A stretch of 64,000 nt of DNA from Kitasatospora arboriphila (GTDB taxonomy: Bacteria > Actinomycetota > Actinomycetes > Mycobacteriales > Mycobacteriaceae): positions 1 through 64,000 of the forward strand of contig NZ_JNYV01000004.1 in NCBI RefSeq assembly GCF_000717275.1, read 5' to 3'. The notes below the pieces were generated by a model that did not search any database, had not been told where the DNA came from, and was given only the letters and a program-made list of their open reading frames with translations. A program made the translations under genes and the position numbers. Positions 8,105 to 16,402 of this stretch are shown piece after piece (within the stretch, counting starts at the first letter, position 1; each line of letters opens with the position of its first letter).

Positions 8105-9715
8105 ATGGCTAGAGGATCCGATCCCGATTCACGCCCCATCTCGGTTGCCGAGTTGTTGGCGCGGGCCAAGGAACAGGACGCGGAGAACGCGGCAACCGGG
8201 TCTCAACCTGCAGCCAACCCGCCGACCGGCCGTCGCCACCGTGGAGGCAAGGGCGCGGTGTCGGTTGCCGAACTCACGGGCGAGATCCCTCGGGTGAACG
8301 ATTCTGCCCCGCCGCCCAGCCGAGGTGACAACCCTGTCCCGCCACCCACCCGGGACTTCAACTCAGCAGACGTGTCCACACGCGCGCAGGACACCGACGA
8401 TGCCGCCGCACCGACGCCGGGCGAACCCGAACGTCCTGTTCTGTCCCGCCCCCGTGATGTCGAGACGCCGGCGGATGAGCAGCGGGCCGATGAATCACCG
8501 GAGGGATCGAACACCGAGTCGGCGACAAGCGGCGACGAGACCGCAGCCATGCCGGCGGCCGACCGTGGCGAGCGCAAGGAGTCGCAGACCGCGTCGGAAG
8601 AGGCCCAGCAGACCGACGGGCACCCCGACGAGGAGACCACCGGCGTCATCGCATCGGTCCAGGCATATTCGCAGGTCGACGACAACGACCCCGACCGCAA
8701 CAGGGAAGACGGTCAGCACGACTTCCGTACCGCCGCCGAGCGCGAGGCCGACTTCCAGCGGTACCGCAACTTCGAGGACGTCGACGACTCCTCGGCCGCC
8801 CCCAAGCCGGCCAAACGCAAACGCGGTCTGTTCGGCTTCGGGCGCAAGGCAGACGAATCGGCACCTGCGCCGTCGGCGCCTGGGCGGTCCGACGACCACG
8901 CCGGCGGCAACACCGACCACCAGGTCACCCAGCTCATCCCGACGGTCGATCGCTCCGGCCACCCGCCGGCCCAGCCAGACGCGTCCACCCGATCGATGCC
9001 CACCGCAGACGGACCAAAGCAGGCCGAGCCGGAACAGGCCGCCCCGCAACCTGCCACGGAGGCCGCCACCTCGCAGTCCGCCACCACGGCAACGCCGGGC
9101 GCAGCCTCGGGTCGTTACCTCCGGTTTGATGTCGATGACGACGAGCAGACGCAGGGGTCAGGTCCAGATCTGACCAAACGCGATGTGCGGCAACCTGATC
9201 CGCGAGAGGTCGACCTCACGGGCACCGACCCGGTCGCGTCCGGCATGCCGTCGGGCCTGCGTGAGGTCGGGGCCACGGAGGAACACGGACCGCTGATCCA
9301 TCCGCAGGTGCACCCGAGTGCCGAAGAGACCGAGGCGGTCAAGGCGCGGCTCGCCGGATCCTCCGCCGACACGCAGGCCGGCGGGACGGACGCACAAGCA
9401 GCCCGCGACGAGGGCAGCGCTCAGACCGCCGACGGTGATTCGCGACACTCGCCGACCGTGCAGTGGCTGATCCTGATCGGTCAGGTCCTCGCCGGATTGG
9501 CAGTGGGCGTCGCCCTCTTCTGGGGCTTCACCGAACTGTGGCGCTGGAACGTGTATTTCGCGCTCGTCCTGGCGGTCGCGGTCATCTTCGGCATGGTCAC
9601 CATGGTCCATGTGGTCCGTCGCAGCCAGGATCTGATCAGTACACTCTTGGCGTTGGGGGTCGGTCTCCTGGTGACCATCGGCCCGTTGGTTCTCTTGCTC
9701 GTCGCCGGAGACTGA
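8105..9715 (+). CDS. Membrane protein with long disordered N-terminus, Rv0497-like
   Basis: 536 residues in two parts. Residues 1 to about 440 are low-complexity, rich in Pro, Ala, Asp, Glu and Thr, opening with DSRPISVAELLARAKEQ and repeating the related SVAELTGE near residue 55. Residues about 448-536 hold three hydrophobic helices (WLILIGQVLAGLAVGVALF, YFALVLAVAVIFGMVTMV, LLALGVGLLVTIGPLVLLLV). Gene order matches mycobacterial Rv0497, which is markedly shorter, so the disordered part has expanded here. A basic patch KPAKRKRGLFGFGRK sits mid-protein. Function is unknown; cell-envelope or division association is only a guess. Confidence 0.8.
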   Translation: MARGSDPDSRPISVAELLARAKEQDAENAATGSQPAANPPTGRRHRGGKGAVSVAELTGEIPRVNDSAPPPSRGDNPVPPPTRDFNSADVSTRAQDTDDAAAPTPGEPERPVLSRPRDVETPADEQRADESPEGSNTESATSGDETAAMPAADRGERKESQTASEEAQQTDGHPDEETTGVIASVQAYSQVDDNDPDRNREDGQHDFRTAAEREADFQRYRNFEDVDDSSAAPKPAKRKRGLFGFGRKADESAPAPSAPGRSDDHAGGNTDHQVTQLIPTVDRSGHPPAQPDASTRSMPTADGPKQAEPEQAAPQPATEAATSQSATTATPGAASGRYLRFDVDDDEQTQGSGPDLTKRDVRQPDPREVDLTGTDPVASGMPSGLREVGATEEHGPLIHPQVHPSAEETEAVKARLAGSSADTQAGGTDAQAARDEGSAQTADGDSRHSPTVQWLILIGQVLAGLAVGVALFWGFTELWRWNVYFALVLAVAVIFGMVTMVHVVRRSQDLISTLLALGVGLLVTIGPLVLLLVAGD

Positions 9716-9735
9716 GAGTGCCCGAGGAGATCGCC

Positions 9736-10614
9736 GTGTCCGCGCAGGGTTCTCCGAAAGAGTCGATGAGAGAAGACATCGCGATCGGTCTGTCGACCGC
9801 GTCCGTGTATCCCCAGAACACCGAAGCCGCTTTCCAGTACGCCAACGATCTGGGGTACGACGGCATCGAACTGATGGTGTGGGCAGAACCGGTCAGTCAG
9901 GACATCGACAGGGTCGCATTCCTGTCCGACCGTTACCACCTGCCGGTGTTGTCGGTGCATGCACCGTGTCTGCTGATCTCGCAACGGGTCTGGGGTCGCG
10001 ACCCGGCCGCCAAGCTCGCGCGGTCGGTGGCTGCGGCAGAGGATCTCGGCGCCGGAACCGTGGTGGTGCATCCACCGTTTCGGTGGCAGCGAAAGTATGC
10101 GGGTGGTTTTCGCGATCTGATCGATGCACTCGAGGATGACTCGGGGGTCGACATCGCGGTCGAGAACATGTTCCCGGTCCGCACCGACAGGTTCTTCGGC
10201 AAGTACGAAGAGGCCGCCGGGCGGATGCGAAGGCGCGGTGGGGGACCGGGCGCGGCGGTGTCGGCTTTTGCGACGTCGATCGACCCCACCGATGACGGTT
10301 TCGCGCACTACACACTCGACCTCTCCCATGCGGCGACCGCGGGCGCGGATGCGATCGAGATGCTCAACCGGATGGGCGGTGGCCTACGTCACCTGCACCT
10401 GACCGATGGTTCGGGGGCGGCCGTGGACGAACACCTGGTCCCCGGCGACGGTTCGCAACCCTGTGTGCAAGTGTGTAAAAGTCTGGCCGCCGGGGACTTC
10501 TCCGGATCGGCCATTCTGGAGGTCACCACGAGTTCGGTGAACACCAAGGCCGAGCGTCGTGAGATCCTTTCGCGCTCACTGGATTTCGCGAGAACGCATC
10601 TCGAGAGGCCGTAG
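9736..10614 (+). CDS. Sugar phosphate isomerase/epimerase-like TIM-barrel protein (Rv0498-like)
   Basis: A 292-residue AP endonuclease 2-type TIM barrel, the fold of xylose isomerase-like and IolE-like enzymes. Visible family segments: IGLSTASVYPQNTEAAFQ, LGYDGIELMVW (first metal-site glutamate region), VVVHPPFRW, VDIAVENMFP, LDLSHAATAGAD and LRHLHLTDGSG (metal-binding His/Asp). No substrate is known for the mycobacterial orthologue. I prefer the GTG at 9736 because GAGGAG lies six bases before it; the GTG at 9718 and ATG at 9766 are in frame. It follows the Rv0497-like gene closely and probably shares its transcript. Confidence 0.82.
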   Translation: MSAQGSPKESMREDIAIGLSTASVYPQNTEAAFQYANDLGYDGIELMVWAEPVSQDIDRVAFLSDRYHLPVLSVHAPCLLISQRVWGRDPAAKLARSVAAAEDLGAGTVVVHPPFRWQRKYAGGFRDLIDALEDDSGVDIAVENMFPVRTDRFFGKYEEAAGRMRRRGGGPGAAVSAFATSIDPTDDGFAHYTLDLSHAATAGADAIEMLNRMGGGLRHLHLTDGSGAAVDEHLVPGDGSQPCVQVCKSLAAGDFSGSAILEVTTSSVNTKAERREILSRSLDFARTHLERP

Positions 10615-10696
10615 CCGACCCATCCGGGCCGCCACCGAGTCTTCCGATGGCCGTGGCCGAGATGAACATAGAACCGTTGAAGGAGTACCGAGCACT

Positions 10697-11545
10697 GTGT
10701 CCGAGCCCAGCCTTGCCCGCCTGAACATCCTGCAAGAGATCACCGCTCCCGGCGGTGACCGAGTCGAGTACTCGGCTCAGATCGACCCCGTCTTCACCAT
10801 CGGGCCCAAGGTGCACGGCGGCACACTGCAGATGCTCAGCGCCAATGCGGCCCTCGCCGGATTCCGGGCCACGGCGCCGGCCGACAAGCCCGCATCCGAC
10901 GATCTCGCCGCGATGGCCATCTCCACCAACTACCTCGGTGCCCCCGACCCGGCCGAGATCACGTTGCACGTCTGGGTGCGCAAGCGCGGCCGTCGGGTGT
11001 CGCTGGTCGATGTCGAGATCCATCAGAACGGCCGCAATCTGGTCCACTCGACCGTGACGGTCGGAACACCCGATGTGGACAACCACTACTCGGCCCCCAC
11101 CCCGCTCTCCGCGATCCCGGCCTCACCCACCGAAGACGTCATCTGGGTCGAGAAGAGCCCGGTCGGCGAGGTCATGCACCTGTCCGCGGTGCTCGACATC
11201 GCCATCGAGGAGCGATCGCTCGCGTTCACCCGCGGAGAGAAGGCCGATCCGGTGTTCCGGATGTGGGCCCGGCCGAAGGAAGCCGACCCCGATGCCCTGT
11301 TCGCGATCCTGTGCGGCGACCTGAGTGCGCCGGTGGTGATGAACCTGAATCTGTTCGGCTGGGCACCCACCATGCAGTTGACGACGTATCTGCGACGCCG
11401 GCCCGCGCCCGGATGGCTGCGTATCCAGGCCTCGAGCACCGAGGTCGGGCACGGCTGGTTCGAAGAAGACCACGTGGTCCTCGACTCCACGGGTCAGGTT
11501 GTTGTCCAATCGCGGCAACTCGCGATGATCCCGGCCGCGGACTGA
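10697..11545 (+). CDS. Thioesterase-family protein (Rv0499-like)
   Basis: 282 residues, matching the double hot-dog acyl-CoA thioesterase-like family in length and layout: an N-terminal half with HGGTLQMLSANAAL and a C-terminal half with FEEDHVVLDSTGQVVVQSRQL, the strand that usually carries the family's closing motif. In family members this fold hydrolyses acyl-CoA or binds acyl chains; activity here is unproven. GTG start at 10697, about 12 bases after AAGGAG. Order before proC is as in mycobacteria (Rv0499-proC). A hairpin with 14-base arms follows it. Confidence 0.75.
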   Translation: MSEPSLARLNILQEITAPGGDRVEYSAQIDPVFTIGPKVHGGTLQMLSANAALAGFRATAPADKPASDDLAAMAISTNYLGAPDPAEITLHVWVRKRGRRVSLVDVEIHQNGRNLVHSTVTVGTPDVDNHYSAPTPLSAIPASPTEDVIWVEKSPVGEVMHLSAVLDIAIEERSLAFTRGEKADPVFRMWARPKEADPDALFAILCGDLSAPVVMNLNLFGWAPTMQLTTYLRRRPAPGWLRIQASSTEVGHGWFEEDHVVLDSTGQVVVQSRQLAMIPAAD

Positions 11546-11552
11546 CCCGATT

Positions 11553-11605
11553 TTGGTGGGTTCCGGCGCAAGAAACTGCAGGTGGGGGTCACCAGAACCC
11601 ACCAA
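11553..11605. repeat. Intergenic hairpin with TTGGTGGGT arms, copy 1
   Basis: Arm TTGGTGGGTTCCGG (11553-11566) pairs with CCAGAACCCACCAA (11592-11605), 13 of 14 positions. It lies between the thioesterase stop and proC. The arm sequence recurs after the RpiB gene at 55175. It could act as a terminator or be a small repeated element; no T-run follows. Confidence 0.55.
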
Positions 11606-11629
11606 CATCAGCGTGAGAAAGTGAGCAGC

Positions 11630-12466
11630 ATGACTCAGCGAATCGCAATCATCGGCGGCGGCAAGATCGGTGAGGCGCTGCTGGCCGGCTTGATCAAGAC
11701 CGGCAAGCCGACCAAGGATCTGGTCGTGGCGGAGAAGTCGACGCGCCGGGCCAAGGAGATCACCGAGGACTACGGGGTGCGCGTCACCGACATCCCCGAC
11801 GCTGTCGAGGGCGCCAACATCGTTGTCCTCGCGGTCAAGCCGGGTGATGTCGACGCCGTCCTGTCGATCATCGCCGACGTCGAGGATGTCGGTGAGGCCG
11901 AGCGTCTGACCGTCACCCTCGTCGGCGGATTGCCGATGCTGAAGTACGAGAACGCTCTGCCTGCCGGCGCGCCGGTGGTGCGGGTGATGCCGAACACCCC
12001 GATGCTGGTCGGCGAGGCCATGTGCGGGATCGCGGCGGGTCGGTACGCCACCGACGAGCACGTGGCCACCGTGGTGACGCTGCTCGAGACCGTCGGCAAG
12101 GTGGTGGTCGTCCCGGAGAGGCAGATGGATGCCATCACCGCGCTGTCCGGATCCGGGCCGGCCTACGTCTTCCTGCTCGCCGAGGCGATGATCGACGCCG
12201 GTGTGTCGATGGGGCTGACGCGGTCGATGGCCACCGAGCTCGCTGCGCAGACCGTGCGCGGTGCCGGCGTGCTGTTGACCGACTCGGGGGTCTCGCCGGT
12301 GGATCTGCGCGCGGCCGTGACCTCACCGGCGGGCACCACCGCCGAGGCCCTGCGTGAACTCGAGCGCTACGGCATGCGTCATGCGGTGTCCGAGGCAATG
12401 CGGGCGAATGCGGCCAAGAGCGAGGCGACCGGCCGCGCTGTGCTGGCGAACATCGAGACGTCCTGA
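11630..12466 (+). CDS. proC: Pyrroline-5-carboxylate reductase
   Basis: Catalyses the last step of proline synthesis: NAD(P)H-dependent reduction of 1-pyrroline-5-carboxylate to proline, in the cytoplasm. 278 residues. The N-terminal Rossmann motif IAIIGGGKIGEALL, VVRVMPNTPMLVGEAM and the C-terminal signature ALSGSGPAYVFLLAEAMIDAGV are all present. The ATG at 11630 matches the family start; a GTG at 11621 is a possible alternative. It lies in the conserved Rv0499-proC-Rv0500A order. Confidence 0.95.
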   Translation: MTQRIAIIGGGKIGEALLAGLIKTGKPTKDLVVAEKSTRRAKEITEDYGVRVTDIPDAVEGANIVVLAVKPGDVDAVLSIIADVEDVGEAERLTVTLVGGLPMLKYENALPAGAPVVRVMPNTPMLVGEAMCGIAAGRYATDEHVATVVTLLETVGKVVVVPERQMDAITALSGSGPAYVFLLAEAMIDAGVSMGLTRSMATELAAQTVRGAGVLLTDSGVSPVDLRAAVTSPAGTTAEALRELERYGMRHAVSEAMRANAAKSEATGRAVLANIETS

Positions 12467-12643
12467 ATCGTCGTCAGGCACCGCGCCGGGACGATCTCAT
12501 GCGACAAAATCGACCCAGTTACCTACTCACGTCGCATTAACCCCACCCGCCACGCTAAGCTTCGGGGAGCACGTGCGTGTCTGGAGTCCGCCGGAGGGGA
12601 AGCCGAGCGGCCGCGACGCGTGCCCCGGAGGTATGAAAATTTC

Positions 12644-12859
12644 ATGGCATCTGCAAGCAAGTCAGGTGACAACGCCGGTGGTGGAACTCAGTTCCTGACC
12701 GTCGCGGAGGTCGCATCACTGATGCGCGTCTCGAAGATGACCGTGTACCGCCTGGTGCACAACGGAGAGTTGCCCGCGGTACGCGTGGGCCGTTCCTTCC
12801 GAGTGCACGCCAAGGCAGTCCACGATTACCTCGAAACGTCGTACTTCGACGCCGGTTAG
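12644..12859 (+). CDS. Excisionase-type helix-turn-helix protein (Rv0500A-like)
   Basis: A 71-residue winged-helix protein of the MerR-like/excisionase HTH_17 group. FLTVAEVASLMRVSKMTVYR is the helix-turn-helix and LPAVRVGRSFRVHAKAVHDY the wing. It is essentially the mycobacterial Rv0500A protein, present without any integrase, so it is a chromosomal regulator and not a phage remnant. The GGAGG at 12627-12632 lies 11-12 bases before ATG 12644; a GTG at 12620 would add eight residues. Target genes are unknown. Confidence 0.88.
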   Translation: MASASKSGDNAGGGTQFLTVAEVASLMRVSKMTVYRLVHNGELPAVRVGRSFRVHAKAVHDYLETSYFDAG

Positions 12860-13084
12860 GCCTCACGAGGCATACCCGACGGGCTGGGCCGCCACGGTGG
12901 CCCGGTCCGCGTCGGCCATTGGATCGAAGACCGCCGCGGTGGATTTCGTGACGAGTACGGTGGCGCGGTAAGGTCGGTAGTCGACCCGTTCGCCTGTGTT
13001 CTGGCGTACGACGTTATGTGAGCCAGCCTCGTTGGACGGCAAAACCTTGAAGGACCATCGGTCAGATCGTGAGGAAGTTCCCAC

Positions 13085-13186
13085 ATGGGTTCAGTGATCA
13101 AGAAGCGCCGCAAGCGCATGTCGAAGAAGAAGCACCGCAAGTTGCTGCGTCGCACCCGGGTGCAGCGCAGAAAACTCGGTAAGTGA
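13085..13186 (+). CDS. Small ribosomal subunit protein bS22
   Basis: A 33-residue, very basic protein ([19 protein letters not shown]...) identical in character to the actinobacterial bS22 found in mycobacterial ribosome structures (Rv0500B; AURKAIP1/COX24 domain). It binds 16S rRNA near the decoding site of the small subunit. It is too short for many gene finders. GAGGAAG lies 8 bases before the ATG, and a clear intrinsic terminator follows 18 bases after the stop, so it is probably a single-gene transcript. The 225 bases before it hold no convincing gene and presumably contain its promoter. Confidence 0.95.
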
Positions 13187-13204
13187 GTTTTCTTTTTCGT
13201 TCAG

Positions 13205-13235
13205 AACCCGCCGACATATCGGCGGGTTTTGTTTT
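13205..13235 (+). terminator. Intrinsic terminator after bS22
   Basis: AACCCGCCGA (13205-13214), loop CATA, TCGGCGGGTT (13219-13228), then a T-rich tail TTGTTTTG. A perfect 10-bp stem with a T-tract is a textbook intrinsic terminator, and the clearest one in the window. Confidence 0.88.
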
Positions 13236-13317
13236 GCCCGGATAAAGGCTCTCTCGCCTGATGTGACCGGCGGAAAATTACTGAGCCACTGACTGGATGA
13301 AGACGGGCAAAGTTCCG

Positions 13318-13323
13318 TACGCT
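13318..13323 (+). promoter_or_regulatory. -10 box for a leaderless galE2-like transcript
   Basis: TACGCT followed by six bases and then ATG at 13330. This favours ATG 13330 over the upstream in-frame ATG at 13297. Confidence 0.45.
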
Positions 13324-13329
13324 GGGCAC

Positions 13330-14391
13330 ATGGTCGAGGGTGGGGATGTGGCGGATACAACGCCGCGCGTTGTGTTGGTGACCGGCGCATCGACTTTTCT
13401 CGGCGGATATCTGACCACTCGTCTGGCGCAGAATCCCGACATCGACCGGGTGATCGCCGTCGACTCGCGGGCCCCGTCCAAAGACATGCTGCGACGTTTC
13501 GGTCGCGCCGAATTCGTCCGGGTGGACATCCGGCGTTCGGCGATCGCGAAGGTGATCGACAAGGCCGGTGTGGATACCGTGGTGCACGCCGCGACCTCGG
13601 TGATGGACACCGTGGGTCATTCGCCTGCCATCAAAGAGTTCAACGTCATCGGCACGATGCAGCTGTGCGCCGCCTGCCAGCGCAGCCCGACGGTCAAGCG
13701 TTTTGTCGTCCGCTCGTCCGGCATGATCTACGGCGCCAGTTCGGCCGACCCCGCGCATTTCTCCGAAGACACCCATGCCCGGCGCGAGCCGACACACGGT
13801 TATGCCCGTGACCTGCTCGACGTCGAGGGTTATGCCAGAGGCCTCGGCCGCCGGCGACCCGACATGTCCGTCACCATCCTGCGGTTGTCGGCGATGCTCG
13901 GACCGCAGATCTCCACCCGCATGAGCAAGTATTTCTCGGCCACGGTGATCCCGGTGGTGATCGGTCACGAACCGCGACTGCAGTTCCTCCATGAAGAAGA
14001 CGCCCTGTCGGCGCTCGAGCACGCGACTCTCGCCGGGCGCGCCGGCACGTTCAACATCGCCGCCGATGGTGTGGTGACACTCAGTCAAGCGGTGCGACGG
14101 GCGGGCCGCGTCGCTCTGCCGGTCCCGGGCCGGATGTTGGGAACGGTCGCCGGGGTCTACCGCGGCATGCGCGTTGCCCCGTTCCATGGCGATCAGGCCG
14201 ACTACCTGACGTTCGGCCGGGTGCTCGACACCACCCGGATGCGCACCGAACTCGGCTTCGAGCCCAAGTACACCAGCCTGGAGACGTTCGACGACTTCTT
14301 GTCCCGAAAACCGTTGGAGCCGGTGATCTCACCGGCGGCCTGGCGGCGCTTGGAGCAGTGGATAGCCCAGGCCGCGAAGCAGCTGACGTGA
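13330..14391 (+). CDS. galE2: NAD-dependent epimerase/dehydratase-fold protein (GalE2-like)
   Basis: 353 residues, extended SDR fold, matching mycobacterial Rv0501 in position and sequence style. The cofactor motif VLVTGASTFLGGYLTTRL is at about residues 14-31; DSRAPSKDMLRRFGRAEFV follows. The usual SDR catalytic YxxxK is not visible: the expected place reads HGYARDLLDVEGYARGLG, with no lysine four residues after a tyrosine. It may therefore be a non-catalytic or atypical member despite the galE2 name used in mycobacteria. Downstream lies the Rv0502-like acyltransferase, the same pair as in mycobacteria. Confidence 0.82.
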   Translation: MVEGGDVADTTPRVVLVTGASTFLGGYLTTRLAQNPDIDRVIAVDSRAPSKDMLRRFGRAEFVRVDIRRSAIAKVIDKAGVDTVVHAATSVMDTVGHSPAIKEFNVIGTMQLCAACQRSPTVKRFVVRSSGMIYGASSADPAHFSEDTHARREPTHGYARDLLDVEGYARGLGRRRPDMSVTILRLSAMLGPQISTRMSKYFSATVIPVVIGHEPRLQFLHEEDALSALEHATLAGRAGTFNIAADGVVTLSQAVRRAGRVALPVPGRMLGTVAGVYRGMRVAPFHGDQADYLTFGRVLDTTRMRTELGFEPKYTSLETFDDFLSRKPLEPVISPAAWRRLEQWIAQAAKQLT

Positions 14392-14521
14392 GCCGGGCGA
14401 CTGGAGAAGGTAAGTTCATCCGATGCCTGGCGCGGGGGCGACCATGGCGGGGACAATCGACAAATGTTCGACACGACCACATAGGGGCGGCGGGCATCAT
14501 GCTTGAGGGAGGTGGGTGATC

Positions 14522-15664
14522 GTGCAGAATCGGAATCGTACGTCCGACGCGCGAACGGCCAAGGTGATCCAGCTGTACTCCAGTTCGCCGGGCCCCGGTG
14601 GGCAGCCGCGTCGTCGGCATCCGTCCCAGACCAACGGGCATCCAGTCAAACCTGCTGCGCCACAACAACACCCGAATCACCGCGGACATCCGAACACCGA
14701 TGAGTTCGTGCAGGCGCCGGTCACCCCGATCAGCGAGGACGTGCGCGCACAGCTCGAGGCCGGACGGTTCGAGCAGGCCGCCGAGATGTCGTCGAACTTC
14801 CTGAACCTCGACGGTGTCCGGCAGACGATCGCCGACACGATCACCGGAGCCGCCGGGTACGTGCGTCAGCGCGTGACCGGTGACTACGAGGTGGACGACT
14901 TCGGCTTCGACGCCCACTTCACCGAGTCGGTGTGGCTCCCCGCCTTGCGGGTCTTGTTCGACAAGTGGTTCCGGGTCGACGTGAGCGGTATCGAGAACCT
15001 GCCGCTCGACGGTGGGGGACTCCTGGTGGCCAATCACGCCGGCACCATCCCCATCGATGCCTTGATGACCTCGGTTGCCGTGCACGACTACCACCCGAGG
15101 AATCGGCACCTGCGCGTGCTCGCCGCGGACCTCGCCTTCGACACCCCGGTCATCGGCGACATAGCGCGCCGCACGGGGTCCACCCTCGCCTGCACCGCCG
15201 ACGCACAGAAGTTGCTGCGCGGCGGCGAGCTGACCGCGGTGTGGCCGGAAGGCTTCAAGGGCATCGGCAAGCTCTACAAGGACCGCTACAAGTTGCAGCG
15301 CTTCGGTCGCGGCGGCTTCGTCACCACGGCGCTGCGTGCCAAGGTCCCGATCATCCCGGTGTCGATCGTCGGGTCCGAAGAGATCTATCCGATGCTCAAC
15401 GACCTGAAGCCGATCGCCCGCCTGCTCGGTCTGCCCTACATCCCGATCACGCCGACGTTCCCGCTGCTCGGTCCGCTCGGTCTGGTGCCTTTGCCGTCCA
15501 AGTGGCAGATCCACTTCGGTACCCCGATCGAGACCGGTCACTTCGACGATCAGGCCGCCGACGACCCCATGGTGGTGTTCGACCTCACCGACAACGTGCG
15601 CGAAGACATCCAGCAGACGCTGTTCCGCATGCTCAGCCGTCGATCGAGCATCTACTTCGGCTGA
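14522..15664 (+). CDS. PlsC-like phospholipid/glycerol acyltransferase (Rv0502-like)
   Basis: 380 residues. After a low-complexity basic N-terminus (1 to about 70) the acyltransferase domain shows LLVANHAGTIPIDALMTSV (the NH...D catalytic block), GSTLACTADAQKLL, VWPEGFKGIGK (equivalent of the FPEG block) and KVPIIPVSIVGSEEIYP. This subgroup transfers an acyl chain in lipid synthesis; acceptor and donor are unknown. The GTG at 14522 is chosen because GAGGGAGGTG ends eight bases before it. A palindromic 59-bp element begins 20 bases after the stop. Confidence 0.85.
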   Translation: MQNRNRTSDARTAKVIQLYSSSPGPGGQPRRRHPSQTNGHPVKPAAPQQHPNHRGHPNTDEFVQAPVTPISEDVRAQLEAGRFEQAAEMSSNFLNLDGVRQTIADTITGAAGYVRQRVTGDYEVDDFGFDAHFTESVWLPALRVLFDKWFRVDVSGIENLPLDGGGLLVANHAGTIPIDALMTSVAVHDYHPRNRHLRVLAADLAFDTPVIGDIARRTGSTLACTADAQKLLRGGELTAVWPEGFKGIGKLYKDRYKLQRFGRGGFVTTALRAKVPIIPVSIVGSEEIYPMLNDLKPIARLLGLPYIPITPTFPLLGPLGLVPLPSKWQIHFGTPIETGHFDDQAADDPMVVFDLTDNVREDIQQTLFRMLSRRSSIYFG

Positions 15665-15683
15665 CTCCCACCCCCACCCCCCG

Positions 15684-15742
15684 ATGATGTGCTGTTATGG
15701 CGAACAAAACCCCAGGTGGGCTCCGCCATAAGGGCACATCAT
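15684..15742. repeat. 59-bp palindromic element, copy A
   Basis: Arms of 19 bases (15684-15702, 15724-15742) pair with two mismatches around a 21-base centre containing AACAAAACCCCAGGTGGG. A second copy lies at 16328-16386 in the same orientation. The stem bases that differ between copies change on both sides (ATGGCG/CGCCAT here, GTGGCG/CGCCAC there). It starts shortly after the acyltransferase stop, preceded by a C-rich tract. Confidence 0.85.
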
Positions 15743-15758
15743 TGCCGAGGAGTTGGGT

Positions 15759-16313
15759 ATGACGACTGTGATCGACGGACTGGACCGGCGACTGGAGCCG
15801 TGGCGCGACCACCTCGGCCCAGATTGGGCTGCTTACCGGGGTCACGCCGCACGGGTGCTGGCGTTATGCGACGAGTTACACGCCATCTCGCCGCGCGCGT
15901 CGTCATCGCCCGTGCCAAGCACCAGCGAAGAGTTCCTCACGGCCGCCGCGTTCCACGACCTCGGGATCTGGACGGCCGGCACATTCGACTATCTGCCACC
16001 ATCGGCCGATCTGGCCGTCTCGTGGTTGCATGACCACGGCCGCGACGACCTCAGGACGATCGTGACGGAAATGGTCTATCACCATCACAAGGTCCGGCGT
16101 GCCGCGCCGCCGGCATCACCGGTGGAGATGTTCCGGCGCGCTGACGCGATCGACGTCAGCCTCGGTGTGGTCCGGTTCGGGGTTCCCAGACGGCGGTACC
16201 GCCAGATTTCAGAGCGGCTGCCCGACAACGGGTTTCACCGCCGCCTCATCGCACTCACGGTAGATCGCGTCAAGACCCATCCGACCTCGCCGCTGCCCAT
16301 GTTCAGTTGGTGA
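15759..16313 (+). CDS. HD-domain phosphohydrolase-like protein
   Basis: 184 residues. HD-superfamily metal ligands are visible in order: His in YRGHAARVLAL, the HD pair in AAFHDLGIWTA, and a later VYHHHKVRR with Asp in RADAIDVS. Such proteins hydrolyse phosphoesters or nucleotides; the substrate is unknown. ATG 15759 has GAGGAG seven bases before it. It is absent from the mycobacterial gene order I know at this place, and both flanks carry the same 59-bp palindromic element, so the gene-element unit may have been inserted. Confidence 0.78.
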   Translation: MTTVIDGLDRRLEPWRDHLGPDWAAYRGHAARVLALCDELHAISPRASSSPVPSTSEEFLTAAAFHDLGIWTAGTFDYLPPSADLAVSWLHDHGRDDLRTIVTEMVYHHHKVRRAAPPASPVEMFRRADAIDVSLGVVRFGVPRRRYRQISERLPDNGFHRRLIALTVDRVKTHPTSPLPMFSW

Positions 16314-16327
16314 CCCGCCTGAACCCC

Positions 16328-16386
16328 ATGATGTGCTGTTGTGGCGAACAAAACCCCAGGTGGGCTCCGCCACAAGGGCACATCAT
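16328..16386. repeat. 59-bp palindromic element, copy B
   Basis: Second copy of the element at 15684. Arms 16328-16346 and 16368-16386; the central 21 bases match copy A. It sits between the convergent ends of the HD gene and the serB1-like gene and could serve both as a terminator. A G-rich tract follows toward the serB1-like stop, mirroring the C-rich tract before copy A. Confidence 0.85.
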
Positions 16387-16402
16387 CGGGGGGCGGGGGG
16401 AG

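Noticed and set aside
12499..12537. Inverted repeat ATGCGAC...GTCGCAT between proC and the HTH gene
   Set aside because: Only seven bases per arm separated by 25; expected by chance at this frequency in GC-rich DNA and with no functional context.
12644..12859. Excisionase-like protein as evidence of an integrated element
   Set aside because: It is the conserved chromosomal Rv0500A-type gene next to proC, with no integrase or attachment site nearby.
12863..13084. A 73-residue minus-strand frame starting head-to-head with bS22
   Set aside because: No ribosome binding site, no family resemblance, and the region is more likely the bS22 promoter and leader. It remains only a weak possibility.
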